Shown one piece after another: positions 1 through 11,082 of a stretch of DNA of 64,000 bases. The position numbers were made by a program, and so were the translations under genes. Source of the stretch: Bactericera cockerelli (taxonomy: Eukaryota > Arthropoda > Insecta > Hemiptera > Triozidae); NCBI GenBank assembly GCA_024516035.1, contig CM044955.1:40464006-40528005 (forward strand). The letters run 5' to 3'. How positions within the stretch are numbered: position 1 is the stretch's first letter; every line of letters begins with the position of its first letter. The notes beneath the pieces are model-generated. The model was not told the DNA's origin. It ran no database searches and saw only the letters and a program-made list of their open reading frames with translations.

Positions 1-349
1 AATAACAATAAAGACACATTAAAAGCACTAGAGAATTCCAGTATTCTAGCAGTCTCTCCATTTTTCCAGATCCAGTAGGTAATGGTCATATTATTTCTGC
101 AGTTGTATTATTTCTGTAGGGTCGGTACGATTAAATAAATTTTAAAACAATTAATTTAAACTTCCGCAGAATTTCGTAGAATAATATCCTATAAGGATTG
201 GAGAATTTCAGTATTCCAGCAACTCCAGCTCCAGAAGTGGTCCCATTACCTATTTCTCTAGTTCTTGTAGGGAGGTATCAATACCATAATTTAAGAATTT
301 GTTGTATCCATCCAGCACCCAAAGAAGGAAATTAACGGTAAAAGAACAT

Positions 350-745
350 TACAAGACTTTATCTAACAAATGAGGCAGTTTTAATTCCAAATGAAGATCA
401 AAACAAATGCTCTGTCTGAGCAAACAAGAATTAAGAATCCTTACTGGCTTCCTAACAGACCAGTGTAGCCTCAACTATCATCCAAATAAGCTGGGCATTG
501 CTGAAGACCCAAAATGCCGTCTCTGTAAAGAGGCTCCATACACAGCAAAACACAGTCTCTGTAAATGTGGAGCAGCCTCTCACACTCGACTGAAACACTT
601 CTCAAGGCTAATTTTAACACCTAAAAGAAGTTACTGAAATCAGTCAGAGAAGAATCTTAAGCTACATTAATAGCTTTTTTACTTCCGAGAAAATAAACCG
701 TCCGTCCTCTCTGCCGCACCCTGTACCTATTGTATTATTATTTTT
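350..745 (+). pseudogene. LINE fragment, RNase H-end of reverse transcriptase
   Basis: The open frame 407-637 reads like the extreme C-terminus of I/Jockey-group LINE polyproteins. It has the LTG-x-LT...C-x-LNYH-x2-K-x-G segment, then a Cys-His cluster at residues 37-54 (C-x2-C-x8-H-x4-C, DPKCRLC...HSLCKC). This block normally follows the RNase H domain in elements of that type. Only the last ~75 residues are present, and the frame does not extend upstream into recognisable reverse transcriptase, so this is a 5'-truncated dead copy. The family is recognised by pattern; the exact clade is uncertain. Confidence 0.65.
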
Positions 746-1520
746 TTTAACTGAATGACGTTTTTGGACTAACTAAAGTATTTTTTTACCTTAAAAAAAA
801 ACAATATTTCGCACAACACAACTAACTGACAAGTTCTAGGAAGCACTTTGTAATTATAGATTATACGATAGTGTGAGGAAACAACTACACACCTCAGTCC
901 TCGCGGTTGAACAAACTGAATTCATCTGAATCATCTGGAGCCAGATTCTGGAGATATTACGGTAGCTTTCACTTTCACCATGTAGCCTGGTCAATAGTCA
1001 GCCTAGTGGATCTACTTCATCATCTAGCCTAATATTTACAACCTCACAATTTGTACTCTTCATTTGTTGTAATTTCTAGGGTTTTTTTATACGACGAAAA
1101 AATTATTAACCAGCCCTGTTCCGTACGCTGTCTGTCACAAGCGATAACCCTTGAACGGTTTAACCAACCAGGAGACGGCGTGTTCCGCAAAGGCACATTC
1201 GAGGTCAAACCAGCGTTAGTATATATTTGCCATACTAGGAAATTTAACCACCCATCCCTAGATTACAAGTACACCGCCTTATCGATCGAACTACTGAGAT
1301 TACTAACTACAGAGGTCGATTCTACTTCTAATAATTGAGGTACAGATGTGCATACTCGTACCTTGGTCCTAGGTATTGGATTCTGTCTTCCTGGACGGGC
1401 ACTTAGCTTGTTCAAACCTGTCTTATCATGAGCACATGAGTGAGCAGGCTGCTTTCAGTCCAATACATAACTGGACCTTCGCTATTCTGCCCACCTATGT
1501 ACGGTTGGTCTCGATCTTTA

Positions 1521-1653
1521 TGGGAAAACAGGGATTTGGCCATGACTTTTGAAGAAAGCAAAATGCCCCTCTGCCAGTTGATGTTATATGATAATTCACT
1601 ATGTGCTGAACCTACGCTCAAAACATTTGTATCTGTTAACGGGACACCCTGTA
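1521..1653. repeat. Solo end of the long-TIR element at 24968-27430
   Basis: This segment matches, with scattered changes, the terminal ~130 bp of the right TIR at 27300-27432. It shares GGATTTGGCCAT, the AAAATGCCCC block, GCTGAACCTAC and the outer end GGGACACCCTGTA. No partner end is visible nearby, so it is a solo TIR or a heavily deleted relic. Confidence 0.75.
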
Positions 1654-2009
1654 TTGACTATGCACATAATAAAGTTTTAAGGAGTACCTAAGATTGATCT
1701 ACACTAAGAAAAACAAGTTTAGTCCAAGAATCACTGCACCCAACATGCAAAAACCTCTTCTCTGTTTTGTAGCGACCTTCGTAACCCTACAAACGCTATT
1801 ATGAATTACTTATAATTAAGAGGCCTAAGAGGGATATTTCACATTATTATTATGTTCAGCGTACCGAATAGGTAGCACATTAGCGGTAAAAACTACAAGT
1901 CTTCAGGGATTCGAGCTATTAGTGTTAAATACACACTCTAGTTTTAAATACAAGAAAATTGAGTATGTGAAATACCCATTTCATCCAGCCCTGTGGTAAA
2001 TAACTGTCA

Positions 2010-2163
2010 GGTTAAAAGGCAATTTTTTAAGACAATATTATTTTGTGCTCTGAAATAAATTGAAATTACATTTCGGATTTTCTTAAATATCAGAGTTAAA
2101 TCAGGTTAAAAGGCAATTTTTTAACACAATTATTTAGTGCTCTGAAATAAATTGAAATTACCT
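2010..2163. repeat. Direct duplication of ~60 bp
   Basis: A block beginning CAGGTTAAAAGGCAATTTTT and ending AAATTGAAATTAC occurs at about 2010-2070 and again at about 2103-2163. A ~30-bp spacer resembles the TTTCGGATTTTCTTAAAT segment of dispersed repeat D. No function is implied. Confidence 0.7.
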
Positions 2164-2198
2164 AAGATTTGATAATAGTAGATCTATAAAAAAAAAAA

Positions 2199-2690
2199 AA
2201 ACACTGCCAATTATGGACACAAATAGGTACTTCCTCGTGATTTTTTCACATTGTATAGGTACACGTGGCAATTTTGAGATTTTATACTAAATCACTTGTA
2301 TCTCCAAAAAAACTTAACCGATTTTCTTCAAATTTATTTAATATGGTAGAATACTATTTTCCTACATTCTAGATTCTACAAAAAATTCTGTATCGGCATG
2401 TGGTAGACCTTGTTTTTTGGCTTTTTTGTCCAAAATTTCGGATTTTCTTAAATCTCAGAGTTAAATTATGCTGGTATTTAACACGTTCGTCTTTCTTTAT
2501 TTAACAAAACTCACATCTTACAAATAAAATATCTCTTCATAATATGCATACACATACAAAATTTCATCAAAATCGGGTGTACCGTTCACGAGATATAAGC
2601 GTTTAAGTAAAAAGTTAGTGGTCAGGCGCATGGTCTCTTTCACCCAGAATCGCTAGTACGAATTTGATTAATTTAAAATGGGACCATCAA
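2199..2690 (-). repeat. Dispersed repeat D (non-coding)
   Basis: The reverse-strand equivalent of the repeats at 28130-28552 and 43080-43589. Shared blocks include the terminal CACTGCCAATTATGGACAC, AACCGATTTTCTTCAAATTT, the GTACCGTTCACGAGATATAA segment and the GTCAGGCGCATGGTCTCTTT segment. The outer end follows an A-tract. No open frame is conserved between copies, so it looks like a non-autonomous element of unknown superfamily. Confidence 0.7.
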
Positions 2691-2705
2691 CAGAACGTCT
2701 CCTAT

Positions 2706-2829
2706 ATCGCCTCTGATAACACAAAGAGGCGTAAACCACAAATTTTTGAAATCGGTTTTATTGCTTGGATTGAGTCTACTTGTGCTATATTTTGTTCTAT
2801 CAGAGGCGATTCTGTTTATCAGAGGCGAT
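2706..2829. repeat. Three copies of a 13-bp motif, one inverted
   Basis: ATCGCCTCTGATA lies at 2706-2718. Its reverse complement occurs at 2798-2810 and 2817-2829. The inverted arrangement could form a stem enclosing ~80 bp. The role is unknown. Confidence 0.7.
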
Positions 2830-3059
2830 ATGTGTGCAAAACTTCATCAAAATCCGTTCAATAGTTTGCTACTCACTAGAAGTTTGCTAGTAGTTAGTTT
2901 GCTAGTAGTTTGCTACTCACTGAGTAGCAACTCACTGAGATTTGCGCGTTACAAGGAATATTTTTAACATACCGACGGACCGACAGACGGACACAAAACC
3001 AAAGTTGCTCAGGAGGTCATAAAACGTCCAGAAATATGAAAAAATTGAAATCGGAGCAA

Positions 3060-3135
3060 TAAAATATTATTTTTTTTACAAAAATGAACACAATACTTCC
3101 GATTTCTAATATTAGAAATTTTCGGAAGTAAAACG
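3060..3135. repeat. Palindromic dispersed motif (CTTCCGATTTCTAATATTAG)
   Basis: A short segment containing AACACAATACTTCCGATTTC and a TTCTAATATTAGAA palindrome. Related segments occur at 31690-31770 and at 47205-47268 (YJU2 intron 4). They lie next to a T- or A-run, like the end of a non-autonomous element. Confidence 0.55.
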
Positions 3136-3719
3136 ATAGCTAAAAAGTCGATGATGAGTTACCAAGAAATGGTGTTAAACGATTTTTACATTTATTTCGG
3201 GAACAATAACTTTAAAATTAAACCGTAATGTGTGTTTCTCTTACCTTGTTTGAAATAAATTAAAATTATAATGTAATCGAAAGTTCCGCTCAAATCTGTG
3301 GAGCGGTGTGGTATATTAACAATAAGTCAATGTTACAAAATATTATATTAACAATAATTTACAAGGAAGATTAGAAGAAGACCTCCATAAAGTGGATATG
3401 AAACGAAACACTACAACTTCACAAGTAACAACTGAATCTTATTCGAATACATATTCATATTATAGTAATTATGTATTGTAAAAGTTCTTCAAGAAGTCAT
3501 TACCTACCACATGTGTCTACTTCGTATTTCCTAGTTTTTTTCGAGTTTGATGGTCAAATGGCGTAGGTACCTATAAGAACACAAAAACTAGTTTCTATGC
3601 AGCATATTCATTGAAAAAATATTTTTTATCCAAAACTAAAAATTACACTGCCAATTTTACTATGGATACAATAACCGATTTTCTTCTTTTGTTTCCCTAT
3701 GGCAGTGGTTCTCAACCTT

Positions 3720-4392
3720 TTTTTACTTTCCTTATCCTATAATAAGGAAAGTATTGTATTCGTCGAAAATTTGACCTACCCAGCTTTTCACACTTCTGGA
3801 CGAATCATAGCCTCAGGATACCAAAAAAGTGGTTTTCAGCCATTGGTCCGTGCGTCTGTCTGTGTGTGTGTCTGTGTGTGTGTGTCTGTGTGTGTGTGAA
3901 CAGGATATCTCAAGAACGGTAAGAGCTAGAGATTTGAAATTTGGTATGGTAATTAATTTTATACACCAGACGAACCATGAAACTTTTGGTTGAAATCGGC
4001 CGCATTCTGCGGCCGCAGGGCCGCAAATATTGGCCGCAAGCACCGCTTCTTTGAATTGGTTAAAGATACAAAAAAAGTTAGAGAACAACATTTTCTCAGA
4101 TTAAAAAAATAATAGGGGTTCACTCTGATCATTTTTTTGATATCTTTAACTTTTTGGAAACCGGCCCCAATTTACCGGTATTGTAGGGGGACCCGATTGG
4201 ACTAACTTTTTTATTATTCATCCTAGATGGGGGGGGTTGTGACATATCAAATTAAATGATTTTGAAGTGCTGATCACGAATTTGGCATTGATTTTTAGTT
4301 ATCTGTTACCGTTCAGTCACCAGTGGCGGAATTCGACTCCTTTTTGGGAGATAAGGAAAGTCGTGTGATGTTTACACCAGATTTTTTTTACT
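3720..4392 (+). repeat. Dispersed repeat C, full short form, with internal (TG)n
   Basis: The left end forms a hairpin (ACTTTCCTTAT...AATAAGGAAAGT). The right end repeats GATAAGGAAAGTCGTGTGATG, giving short inverted ends of about 12 bp (ACTTTCCTTATC). An internal (TG)n/CTGTCTG tract at ~3855-3897 divides it. The right half has a GGCCGCA-rich palindromic patch (3998-4040). Partial copies occur at 17581-17755 (left half), 32776-33275 (right half) and 51035-51360 (reverse). No conserved protein is visible, so this is a non-autonomous element of unknown class. Confidence 0.75.
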
Positions 4393-4465
4393 GGCGACCC
4401 AATTAGCCGACCCAACATGCCAAGTTTTAAGTTCAAAATCGGTATTTTATGGCAAAGAAAATTCT

Positions 4466-4683
4466 AAATAATAATAAAAATAATATCGCCTTATTTATAG
4501 TGCCCGATTAGGACTATTAAGTCCCATTATTCCAGCAGTAAGCTCAAGACATATTGTTATGTGATAAAAGTTCCAAATGGGAGGATAACTTGTCATGTCC
4601 CGGTTGAGTTTCGAACCCACGACCTCTGGAATCTTTGGATTCACAGAGTGCCGCCTTTACTACTGCGCTACCGGGACAGACAT
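4466..4683 (-). mobile_element. tRNA-derived SINE, family S3
   Basis: Read on the reverse strand it starts with a tRNA-like head: TGTCCCGGTAGC, then an A-box-like part, a B box as GGGTTCGAAACTC, and a closing GGGACA stem. A body and a (TAA)n tail ending near CGATATTATT follow. The same unit occurs at 15573-15781 (-) and 48023-48240 (+). The head has the B box expected for internal Pol III promotion. The copy is diverged in the B box. Confidence 0.8.
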
Positions 4684-4739
4684 TCTAAAATAATTCTAAT
4701 ATCTACAATAAATATACCAGAAATGAGAAATTTTATTTC

Positions 4740-4770
4740 TCAAAGAAGTAGCTTGTAGCTACTTCTTTGA
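4740..4770. repeat. Perfect 14-bp stem hairpin
   Basis: TCAAAGAAGTAGCT at 4740-4753 and its exact reverse complement at 4757-4770 are separated by TGT. It is not followed by features of a known RNA gene. Confidence 0.8.
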
Positions 4771-5035
4771 AAAAAAATAGCTAAAAAATTCCATTCCAAG
4801 TCATAAAAAATTGTTAAATTTACTAGTAATGTGAATTTTTTGCTGGCCTCGTAATGAGATACTTGAAGTTGACACTTCGCAACTAGTTCACTTATTCTTG
4901 GACTAGTTTGGGAGAGGGCCAATTTCATGTCATCTTGGACATTCATTTATTCCTTGACTTTATTTTGATATTTACAAGGGTAGAAAATCCAAATTCGCAA
5001 AGGTAGGTTGAGACGAATGAAACTCTTTAGTGGAA

Positions 5036-5225
5036 GGTATCCACCAGGCGAGGTTAATCCTCACAGTATTTTCTACAACCTAACCCTCAGAGTATTATTA
5101 TTATGTGGTCACAAATTCAAATGAATGAGGAAAAATTCATGCACTAGGTGGGATTCGAACCAACGGATCCCTACCTGGGTTACCAGACTCGCGCGTTAAC
5201 CATTTGACTACCAGTAGTACCCAGT
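5036..5225 (-). mobile_element. tRNA-derived SINE, family S7
   Basis: On the reverse strand it reads CTGGTAGTCAAATGGTTAAC (A-box region), GGTTCGAATCCC (B box), then a body with CTCATTCATTTGAATTTGTG, a (TAATAA) tract, CTCTGAGGGTTAGG and an end in CCTCGCCTGGTGG. Related copies lie at 28778-28917 with 31240-31292 (split), 7320-7372 and 7622-7690. Confidence 0.75.
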
Positions 5226-5419
5226 AGTACCCGAATTGATATTTTAGCTTTTGGTTAATCGAATTTGACCATTTTTTATCCAAACCTGGCGCGGCCGGTG
5301 CTAAGGAGCTGCGGAACTGCAGCACCCCCACGTCAAAAAAGAAAAGAGAGAATTTTCTCAAGTCCTAGCTTGTACAAAATGAAAATTATCACACATTTCT
5401 AGAATAATGAATGCAAAGA

Positions 5420-5456
5420 GGCAATGCGGCGGCCATGTTATGGCCGCCGCATTGCC
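5420..5456. repeat. Perfect 17-bp GC-rich hairpin
   Basis: GGCAATGCGGCGGCCAT (5420-5436) pairs exactly with 5440-5456 around a GTT loop. It is strikingly GC-rich against AT-rich surroundings. It may be the closed tip of a foldback element; no outer arms are obvious. Confidence 0.8.
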
Positions 5457-5881
5457 ACGATTGGTCATTTTGAATCCTCAATAATGCATAATTATTAAGA
5501 TTGCCATGGTAAACAATAACCATACTCAAACTCTTTAGATAATGAAGGAGCGACTCTATAAATCCCATTTTAGTCCGGTTTATGTGGCAGCACCCACAAA
5601 ACATTTTCCCACCGGCCACGTCTGATCCAAACCTTTCTCTAATTCCACCCATAAGCTGCATTCGACAGCGTTTCACTTAGAGAGATAACGTGAAAATTGA
5701 TCATAAATGATGGAAAAACCTCCGAGTGACTTTGTGCCCCAAAAACATTATCTCTCTCCAATAGTGGAAATGGCGCTACAAATTCCCAGATGCTCGTATT
5801 CCGTGTTCTTCATCATTCTCTATGTGTTTGACTTCCTATTGTTTCCTTATTCTTCCTCCCGTTCCTCGTCAGCTCTACATT

Positions 5882-5981
5882 CTCCTTCTCCTCCTCCTCC
5901 TCCTCCTCCTCCTCCTCCTCCTCCTCCTCCTCCTCCTCCTCTTCCTTCTCCTCCTATTCCCCCTCCTCCTCCTCCTCCTCT

Positions 5982-6014
<33 letters not shown>

Positions 6015-6020
6015 CTTTTC
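5882..6020. repeat. (CCT)n microsatellite
   Basis: A nearly pure CCT tract with scattered CTT and ATT variants. It creates long but meaningless proline and leucine frames on the plus strand. Confidence 0.97.
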
Positions 6021-6125
6021 TTACTCCCATCCTTATTCAACATTGAAAACGCCTTACGTCTTCATCTCCTTTCATTCTGCAAAATAATGAAAACAAAACA
6101 GAATACTTGCATGCAGAAGGAGGGC

Positions 6126-6433
6126 GGGGGGGGGGGGGGGGGCTCGCACTCGGGTAGAGCTAGTGTTCCGTCGGAATGGAGCACAAGAATGCTGAATGAA
6201 AATTTGTAATATGGGTTGCAATGTTTTAATGTCAGATGTGTTCGAAACAACGTGAATGATGTTACCTCACACCTTCGTGTTCTGTACATCACATACCTAT
6301 TCTATAAGAACCAAGTTAATTCGAAACACACGCACACACTCATTCTCACCCGCCCATCCACAGCCTTCCACAGACATACACGCTCTTTTAATAATATCTA
6401 AAACGTGTTTTGTCACTGATGAAAACTGACTAT

Positions 6434-6466
<33 letters not shown>
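6126..6466. repeat. Poly-G (6126-6142) and poly-T (6436-6466) tracts
   Basis: A run of 17 G and a run of 31 T. Such homopolymers are prone to assembly length error. Between them lies unremarkable sequence with a short CA-rich patch (6329-6380). Confidence 0.9.
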
Positions 6467-6467
<1 letters not shown>

Positions 6468-6469
6468 GT

Positions 6470-7084
6470 GATGAAATTATCTGGGTAACTATTTTCATTT
6501 CTACAGGATAAGAAGAGTAAAAATGGAGTGATATTTATTTTATAAAACCTTTTTTTTTCTTTTCTTTAATCAATTTTCTGATTTTAAAATGTCTTCTTAT
6601 TGAAACATAAATATGAGTGTGTAGGAGAGAAAGAAAGAACGCGTTCAAAATATTTTTCAAGAATTTTAATCTGTGTTGGGTAAGTTATATTTTAACAATG
6701 GAATGAGAAAATGGTCGTGAGGTTTCTATATTTGTACCTACATCCGAGTGAAATGTTTACCGGACCGTTTTATTTACGACTCAAAATTTCTTTGTTTTCA
6801 ACATAAACAAAAGATTTCCTCTTGTGCTAAATTCTCAGCGAAAGGTATGGCCATATTTTTGTTCAGCCCAGGGCTCAACGATCACAACATATAGAATGAG
6901 GTTTGTCTTTCAGGAATTTCACATGAGTTTGCAGAGTTCGTTAAGGGGGGCTATTATTTGGTCCTTAGATGATGATGTCTGAACCTGACATTGAGGGTGT
7001 GTTTTTTGGTCAAGATGATTTCCTTAGTTTGTGCATTTTATATTTCCTATACTGGGATATAATTATAATAATTCTAATTAGTGT
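6470..7084. other. No feature recognised
   Basis: AT-rich single-copy-looking DNA. No open frame, repeat match within the window or RNA gene is visible. Confidence 0.6.
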
Positions 7085-7295
7085 AAAGGGTTGAGTGGAA
7101 GAGATTGTCATAGGCAATAATCCCGTCCTTTAGTTATAACATATAAGTCTGTACATATTTATCTATTTTTTCCCCTGTTATTATTTTATTGTTTTTATTT
7201 TAAATTTTTGTAATAATTATTTGTACTGTACAATGTACAATTGTACATAATAATATGTCTTTTTATACCTATGTAATAAAGAATTTCATAATAAT
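7085..7295 (+). mobile_element. 3' tail of a retroelement with (TAA) end
   Basis: The segment has GAGATTGTCATAGGCAATAA, then CCCGTCCTTTAG, a T-rich stretch and a final TAATAAAGAATTTCATAATA. The words AGATTGCC-x-TAGGCAATAA and CCCGCCCTTTAG/AAG recur at 27515-27560, 38820-38875, 40620-40680 and 52915-52960. This looks like the 3' end of a retroelement, or SINEs using the same tail, with a short AAT tail. Confidence 0.5.
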
Positions 7296-7319
7296 AATAG
7301 TGTAAGGTGCGTTAATGCT

Positions 7320-7450
7320 CAAAGCATTTTATACCACCTAACCCTCAGAGTCTTATTATTATGTGGTCACAACTGACCTCAGTAGCTTGATCGATAAGGC
7401 GGTGGACTGGAGGTCGGTGGTTCAAGTACCAGATTCGCCTAGATTTAGTA
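7320..7450 (+). mobile_element. Fused SINE pieces: S7 tail then S4 head
   Basis: 7320-7372 matches the tail region of S7 (CCTAACCCTCAGAGTCTTAT, TTATGTGGTCACAA). It runs straight into the tRNA-like head of family S4 (TAGCTTGATCGATAAGGCGG, GGTTCAAGT B box). The join suggests an insertion or template switch. S4 heads also occur at 40009-40075, 39405-39500, 44735-44815, 45885-45990 and 49180-49290. Confidence 0.6.
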
Positions 7451-7620
7451 CAGCGAGTTTTTTATCTTTTTTTTGTGATATCACAAAAAAGTGATTCACA
7501 AATTATTTTGATAACTTTTTTTATTACCAGATTCGCGTAGATTTAGTACAGCGTGTTTAAGTAACTTCTTTGTGATATCACAAAAAAGTGATTAACACAA
7601 ATTTGATAACTTTTTTTATT
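7430..7620. repeat. ~95-bp tandem duplication with a palindromic core
   Basis: The block from CCAGATTCGC, GTAGATTTAGTACAGCG to GATAACTTTTTTTATT occurs twice in tandem. Each unit holds TTTTTTGTGATATCACAAAA, a self-complementary core. Confidence 0.75.
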
Positions 7621-7621
7621 A

Positions 7622-7690
7622 TTAGAATGTGTTCACAAGCTCAAATTAATGAGAAAAAATTCTTGCATTAGCTGGTATTCAAACCAACGA
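7622..7690 (-). mobile_element. S7 SINE fragment
   Basis: A diverged reverse-strand piece of S7 with TGTGTTCACAAGCTCAAATT, GAGAAAAAATTC and GGTATTCAAACCAACG (decayed B box). Confidence 0.55.
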
Positions 7691-7961
7691 ATTCCTATGG
7701 ATTAAAAGATAAAAGGTAAAAACAGAACAACTTCAACACTTACCGATCTAGAGATTATCCACCTGAAACTTCAAACTTCTGGTGGCCGCCATGTTGGTTC
7801 TATAAGTGCTAAAGATTTCGAGTTTGGTGTAAAATACTTTTGATATAGAGAGAGGTAGAACCAACAGCATAAAAAAACTGGGTAGATTTACTTGGGATTT
7901 TAAAGATGACCCCCCTGGGATCAATTTTCAAGTTAACCTTCCTCTGAGTCCGTTCCTGAAA

Positions 7962-8182
7962 TCTTAATATATAAATGTCAAAGACATTGACTGACTGACC
8001 ACTGACTGATCATCGCTCTACAGCCCAAACCGTAAGTCCTAGGAAGCTGAAATTTGGTAGGTAGCTTTGTCATATAGTCTAGATAATACGGGATTCCCAC
8101 TACAACACCTGCCATTGGCGAAAAAGGATTATTTGCTTTCACGGCCATGCCTCGGCCCGCAAAGCGGGTGACAGCCCGCTAG
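7962..8182 (+). mobile_element. Non-autonomous Helitron
   Basis: Starts with TC after an A and ends with CTAG before a T, the Helitron insertion signature. A GC-rich terminal hairpin (GCGGG...CCCGC) lies directly before CTAG. The 5' region has the (ACTG)n-like run and the AAGTCCTAGGAAGCTGAAAT segment shared with the second copy at 28553-28765. There is no Rep/helicase coding, so it was mobilised in trans if at all. Confidence 0.85.
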
Positions 8183-8189
8183 TTTCAAA

Positions 8190-9140
8190 TAAAGTAATAC
8201 AGGTCTACATTAAAAATTTAAATTTTCCAGAGTAAACCGTTCAAAAGTTACTTAGCTTCAGCTGGACTTTTGGAACACACTGTATAACTTCGAGGAAGGA
8301 ATAACAGTTTTTCCACGCGCAAGAAGTAAAAAAATCTTTTGTTTTAATATACTTGACCATGCTTAATAATAATACAGTAGGTACGTACATAATTTTAACT
8401 CTTTGCAGTCAAGAGATATTATGGCGTCCTTTTCAAAATGGGCCCTCAGACATCAGGGACATAATAACGTTACCCCTTTCAGCTTCTATGCATGCATGTA
8501 CTATGTAGGTAATGTAGCTACATGTACTATGTCGGTAATGTGAAAGGTATAAAAGTAAGCTTTTTCTCTGACTGATATATTGTATGCAAGGCACTGCATG
8601 GGGACTTATAAGTACATATTTATGTATAAAACATGCTTTACAACTAAGTTCAGATTTAGTAAGAATAAATCCATCATTCTGGTGTTGGAGTTAACCCCTT
8701 GATTACTGGAACTTACCTGGATGAAGATAACAACAAGGAGCTAAAGTTTCAAACAATGTAGGTATTGTAGGTACATTATAATTATTATCTATCTACATAA
8801 TTATGTAGGTACAATCAGATAATGTGCAAAATACCCCAAAAAGTTTTCAAATACATTTTTTTGAAGCATTTGAAATACTTTCTTTAAAAATACAAATAGG
8901 TACCGTAAAACGGGGTGACTTAAGCCCTAAAGATGGTGACTTGAGCCTAAACTAAGAAATTTGTTTTGGTGACTTCTATTTCCTTCACGTCTTATTACAT
9001 TGATGTGAACCTAACCTAACCTTACAATTCGTTATCTGCCCCTCAGAAAATTTTCCTACCCGGTAGTTTACTCGTCATGATGAACTGATAAGTAAATCTT
9101 TTCCAACAGTGCGCGATTTGATCAAGACTATTTGATAGGC
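8190..9140. other. No gene recognised; small local repeats
   Basis: Contains an end-like CAGTGTGTTCCAAAAG (reverse strand, ~8268-8283), a short duplication of CATGTACTATGT (8493-8535) and AT-rich DNA. No coding or RNA feature is supported. Confidence 0.5.
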
Positions 9141-9143
9141 CAC

Positions 9144-9335
9144 CACTCTCCGTGGCGTAACGGTTGTGACTACTGCCCGTAGTCTGAGAGATCCCAAGTT
9201 CGTTTCCCGGTTGCGGCAGACTTTTCAAAGAAAATTCTGTTCCTTCCAAACACGTGAGACTGCAATTTCCCGCCCTACCCAGGCTTAGTGAGGTTAATGT
9301 GGGTATACGATCACCTGGAGAATAGATGTTAAAAG
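9144..9335 (+). mobile_element. tRNA-derived SINE, family S6
   Basis: The head has an A-box-like GTGGCGTAACGGTTGTG and a B-box-like AAGTTCGTTTCCC, arranged like a tRNA. The body contains CCCAGGCTTAGTGAGGTTAA and TGTGGGTA, the same core as the 5S-headed family S5. It therefore shares a body with a SINE that has a different promoter source. Confidence 0.7.
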
Positions 9336-9339
9336 TGCC

Positions 9340-10705
9340 CGCCTGAATATTTATCTAAAATCAGGACGTTAAAACCAAATAGAATCAACTGGTCACGATA
9401 GATCTAATGAGGTCACAGTGTTTATTGAAAAGGTTTCACTGAAAATTCTGCAACCAGATCAGAAAAAAAATCAAGACAAGCAGGCCATTTTAGGCCGGAT
9501 TGCAAACAAGCATATTTAAGGGTTTCGCGTTGTCGCGCAAACCTGGCGCCGTCGTAGATCCAATGGTTCGTCCATCACGTCATATAGGAGACATTTTCGT
9601 TCACCCGGACACATATCCCGTGAGTACCTCAGAAGTCAGACCCCATGGTTCCCTGGCTCTCCCTAAAACCAACTACAAAACACTTTACACCAAAGGCCGA
9701 ATCATGAAACAGAATTAAATATCTAGGATTTGTTAATGCAACTGACAGCTGATATAAATACGTTGTCATTGGTTGATATTTCCACGAAAAGAAAGAGCAA
9801 AGCAGGATTAGATTAATCGAATTCTGTTTTATAAATCCGACCTATGAATGACATAACTAGTTAATTTCATAAAATTTAGATTTACGTAACCATGGCGCTG
9901 GGATGATACTGTTGCTATTTTCAAAACAGGGCACTATGTCACATTGAAGAAAAGACTCTTCAAAGCTTCAATTAGAATAGCTTCCGATAATATTGACACA
10001 CTTGTTTAGACTGGATAACGTGGGAAGTCATTGGATATTTTCTTAGAAGTAGTTGAGTGTTTAAAACTCTTCGAGAGAATCTTCGTGAATAAACCTTTAC
10101 ATTATTAATTTATTAACATACAATAATTATGAGGTCCCAGTGAGGGTATGAGGGTTAACTCATCCCTGTCTACCAATGTCACTTCGTAAGCTACTTCTCA
10201 CATAACAAGCTCGAGACTTTCACCTAAATCTTGTGTGTGTTCCCTATCTCTATCTCTCTCCCCACGCTATTTTCATATCTCTAAGGTGTACCTAATTATT
10301 TCTTCAACAACTTTCTCTGATCTTATGGTTTTACAAGTTTCAAGTTAGTGGTGGGAAGTTCTATGACAGCTCGGAAAATGAGGCTAATGAAATGCTTTCT
10401 AAACTGGAACATCCAAAGTTTTTACTTGAATTTTGTTTCAGGGTCATATTTTATATATACTATTTTTTATGAATCGAGTATTTTTTTATCACGGACAATT
10501 GTAACTTTACTACGAACTTGCGGATGAAGAATTATTTAAGATTTTGCCGGTTACACGGTTTTTTGTTAGGACTTTCTACGATATAGTTTTGATCAACATG
10601 AGAATCAAATTCTGAAAAAAATTCTAGGTATTTATTTATTAAAAGACGTTTATATCATCAGCTCCTCCACTTCTTCCTCGTCAATCTCTTTATTCTGGAT
10701 TTTAT
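9340..10705. other. No feature recognised
   Basis: Unremarkable AT-rich sequence. A 72-codon open frame at 9500-9718 has no recognisable motif and no splice context, and is probably chance. Confidence 0.5.
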
Positions 10706-10707
10706 AA

Positions 10708-11082
10708 TCAATCATTATACTCTTTAATGTTCTTTTCAATGCCACGTTTTTTGTATTCTAAGTTCAATATTCGTCCACATTGTGTTGCTAGATGGTCCAT
10801 GGTATTTTCCTTGATTACAATGATAACATTTTTGTGCATTGTAAAATAAGTTTCTGTCTTGCAAACCACACAAAGTACCTTCTTCTTGAGGAAGGTACTT
10901 TGTATTACATTCTCTTCATGTTCATACAGGATCAAAAAAGAATGGAAAAATAAAACATTTTTTTTCCATTCCTTTTTCATGTTGTTTTTCTTTGGTTCAT
11001 ATTTCTCTTGTAAGAACTTCTTGATGGAATCCAAATCGAGCAGTACATATCCTTTAGCTCTGTGCAATGTGCATACACACAA
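10708..11082 (-). CDS. Unrecognised 124-codon open frame
   Basis: One of the longer frames here not made by a tandem repeat. The protein is Lys-rich, with a single CVVC pair near residue 72 and later His and Cys residues (HLATQC), which is faintly like a degenerate zinc finger of a transposase. Two strong palindromes lie inside it (AAAGTACCTTC...GAAGGTACTTT; AAAAGAATGGAAAAA...TTTTTCCATTCCTTTTT), which is unusual for a host gene and hints at a decayed foldback element. I cannot assign a family, and it may well not be a gene. Confidence 0.15.
   Translation of the reverse strand: MCVCTLHRAKGYVLLDLDSIKKFLQEKYEPKKNNMKKEWKKNVLFFHSFLILYEHEENVIQSTFLKKKVLCVVCKTETYFTMHKNVIIVIKENTMDHLATQCGRILNLEYKKRGIEKNIKEYND

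Noticed and set aside
5707..6087. 126-codon proline-rich frame
   Set aside because: Produced by the (CCT)n microsatellite; no conserved part outside the tract.
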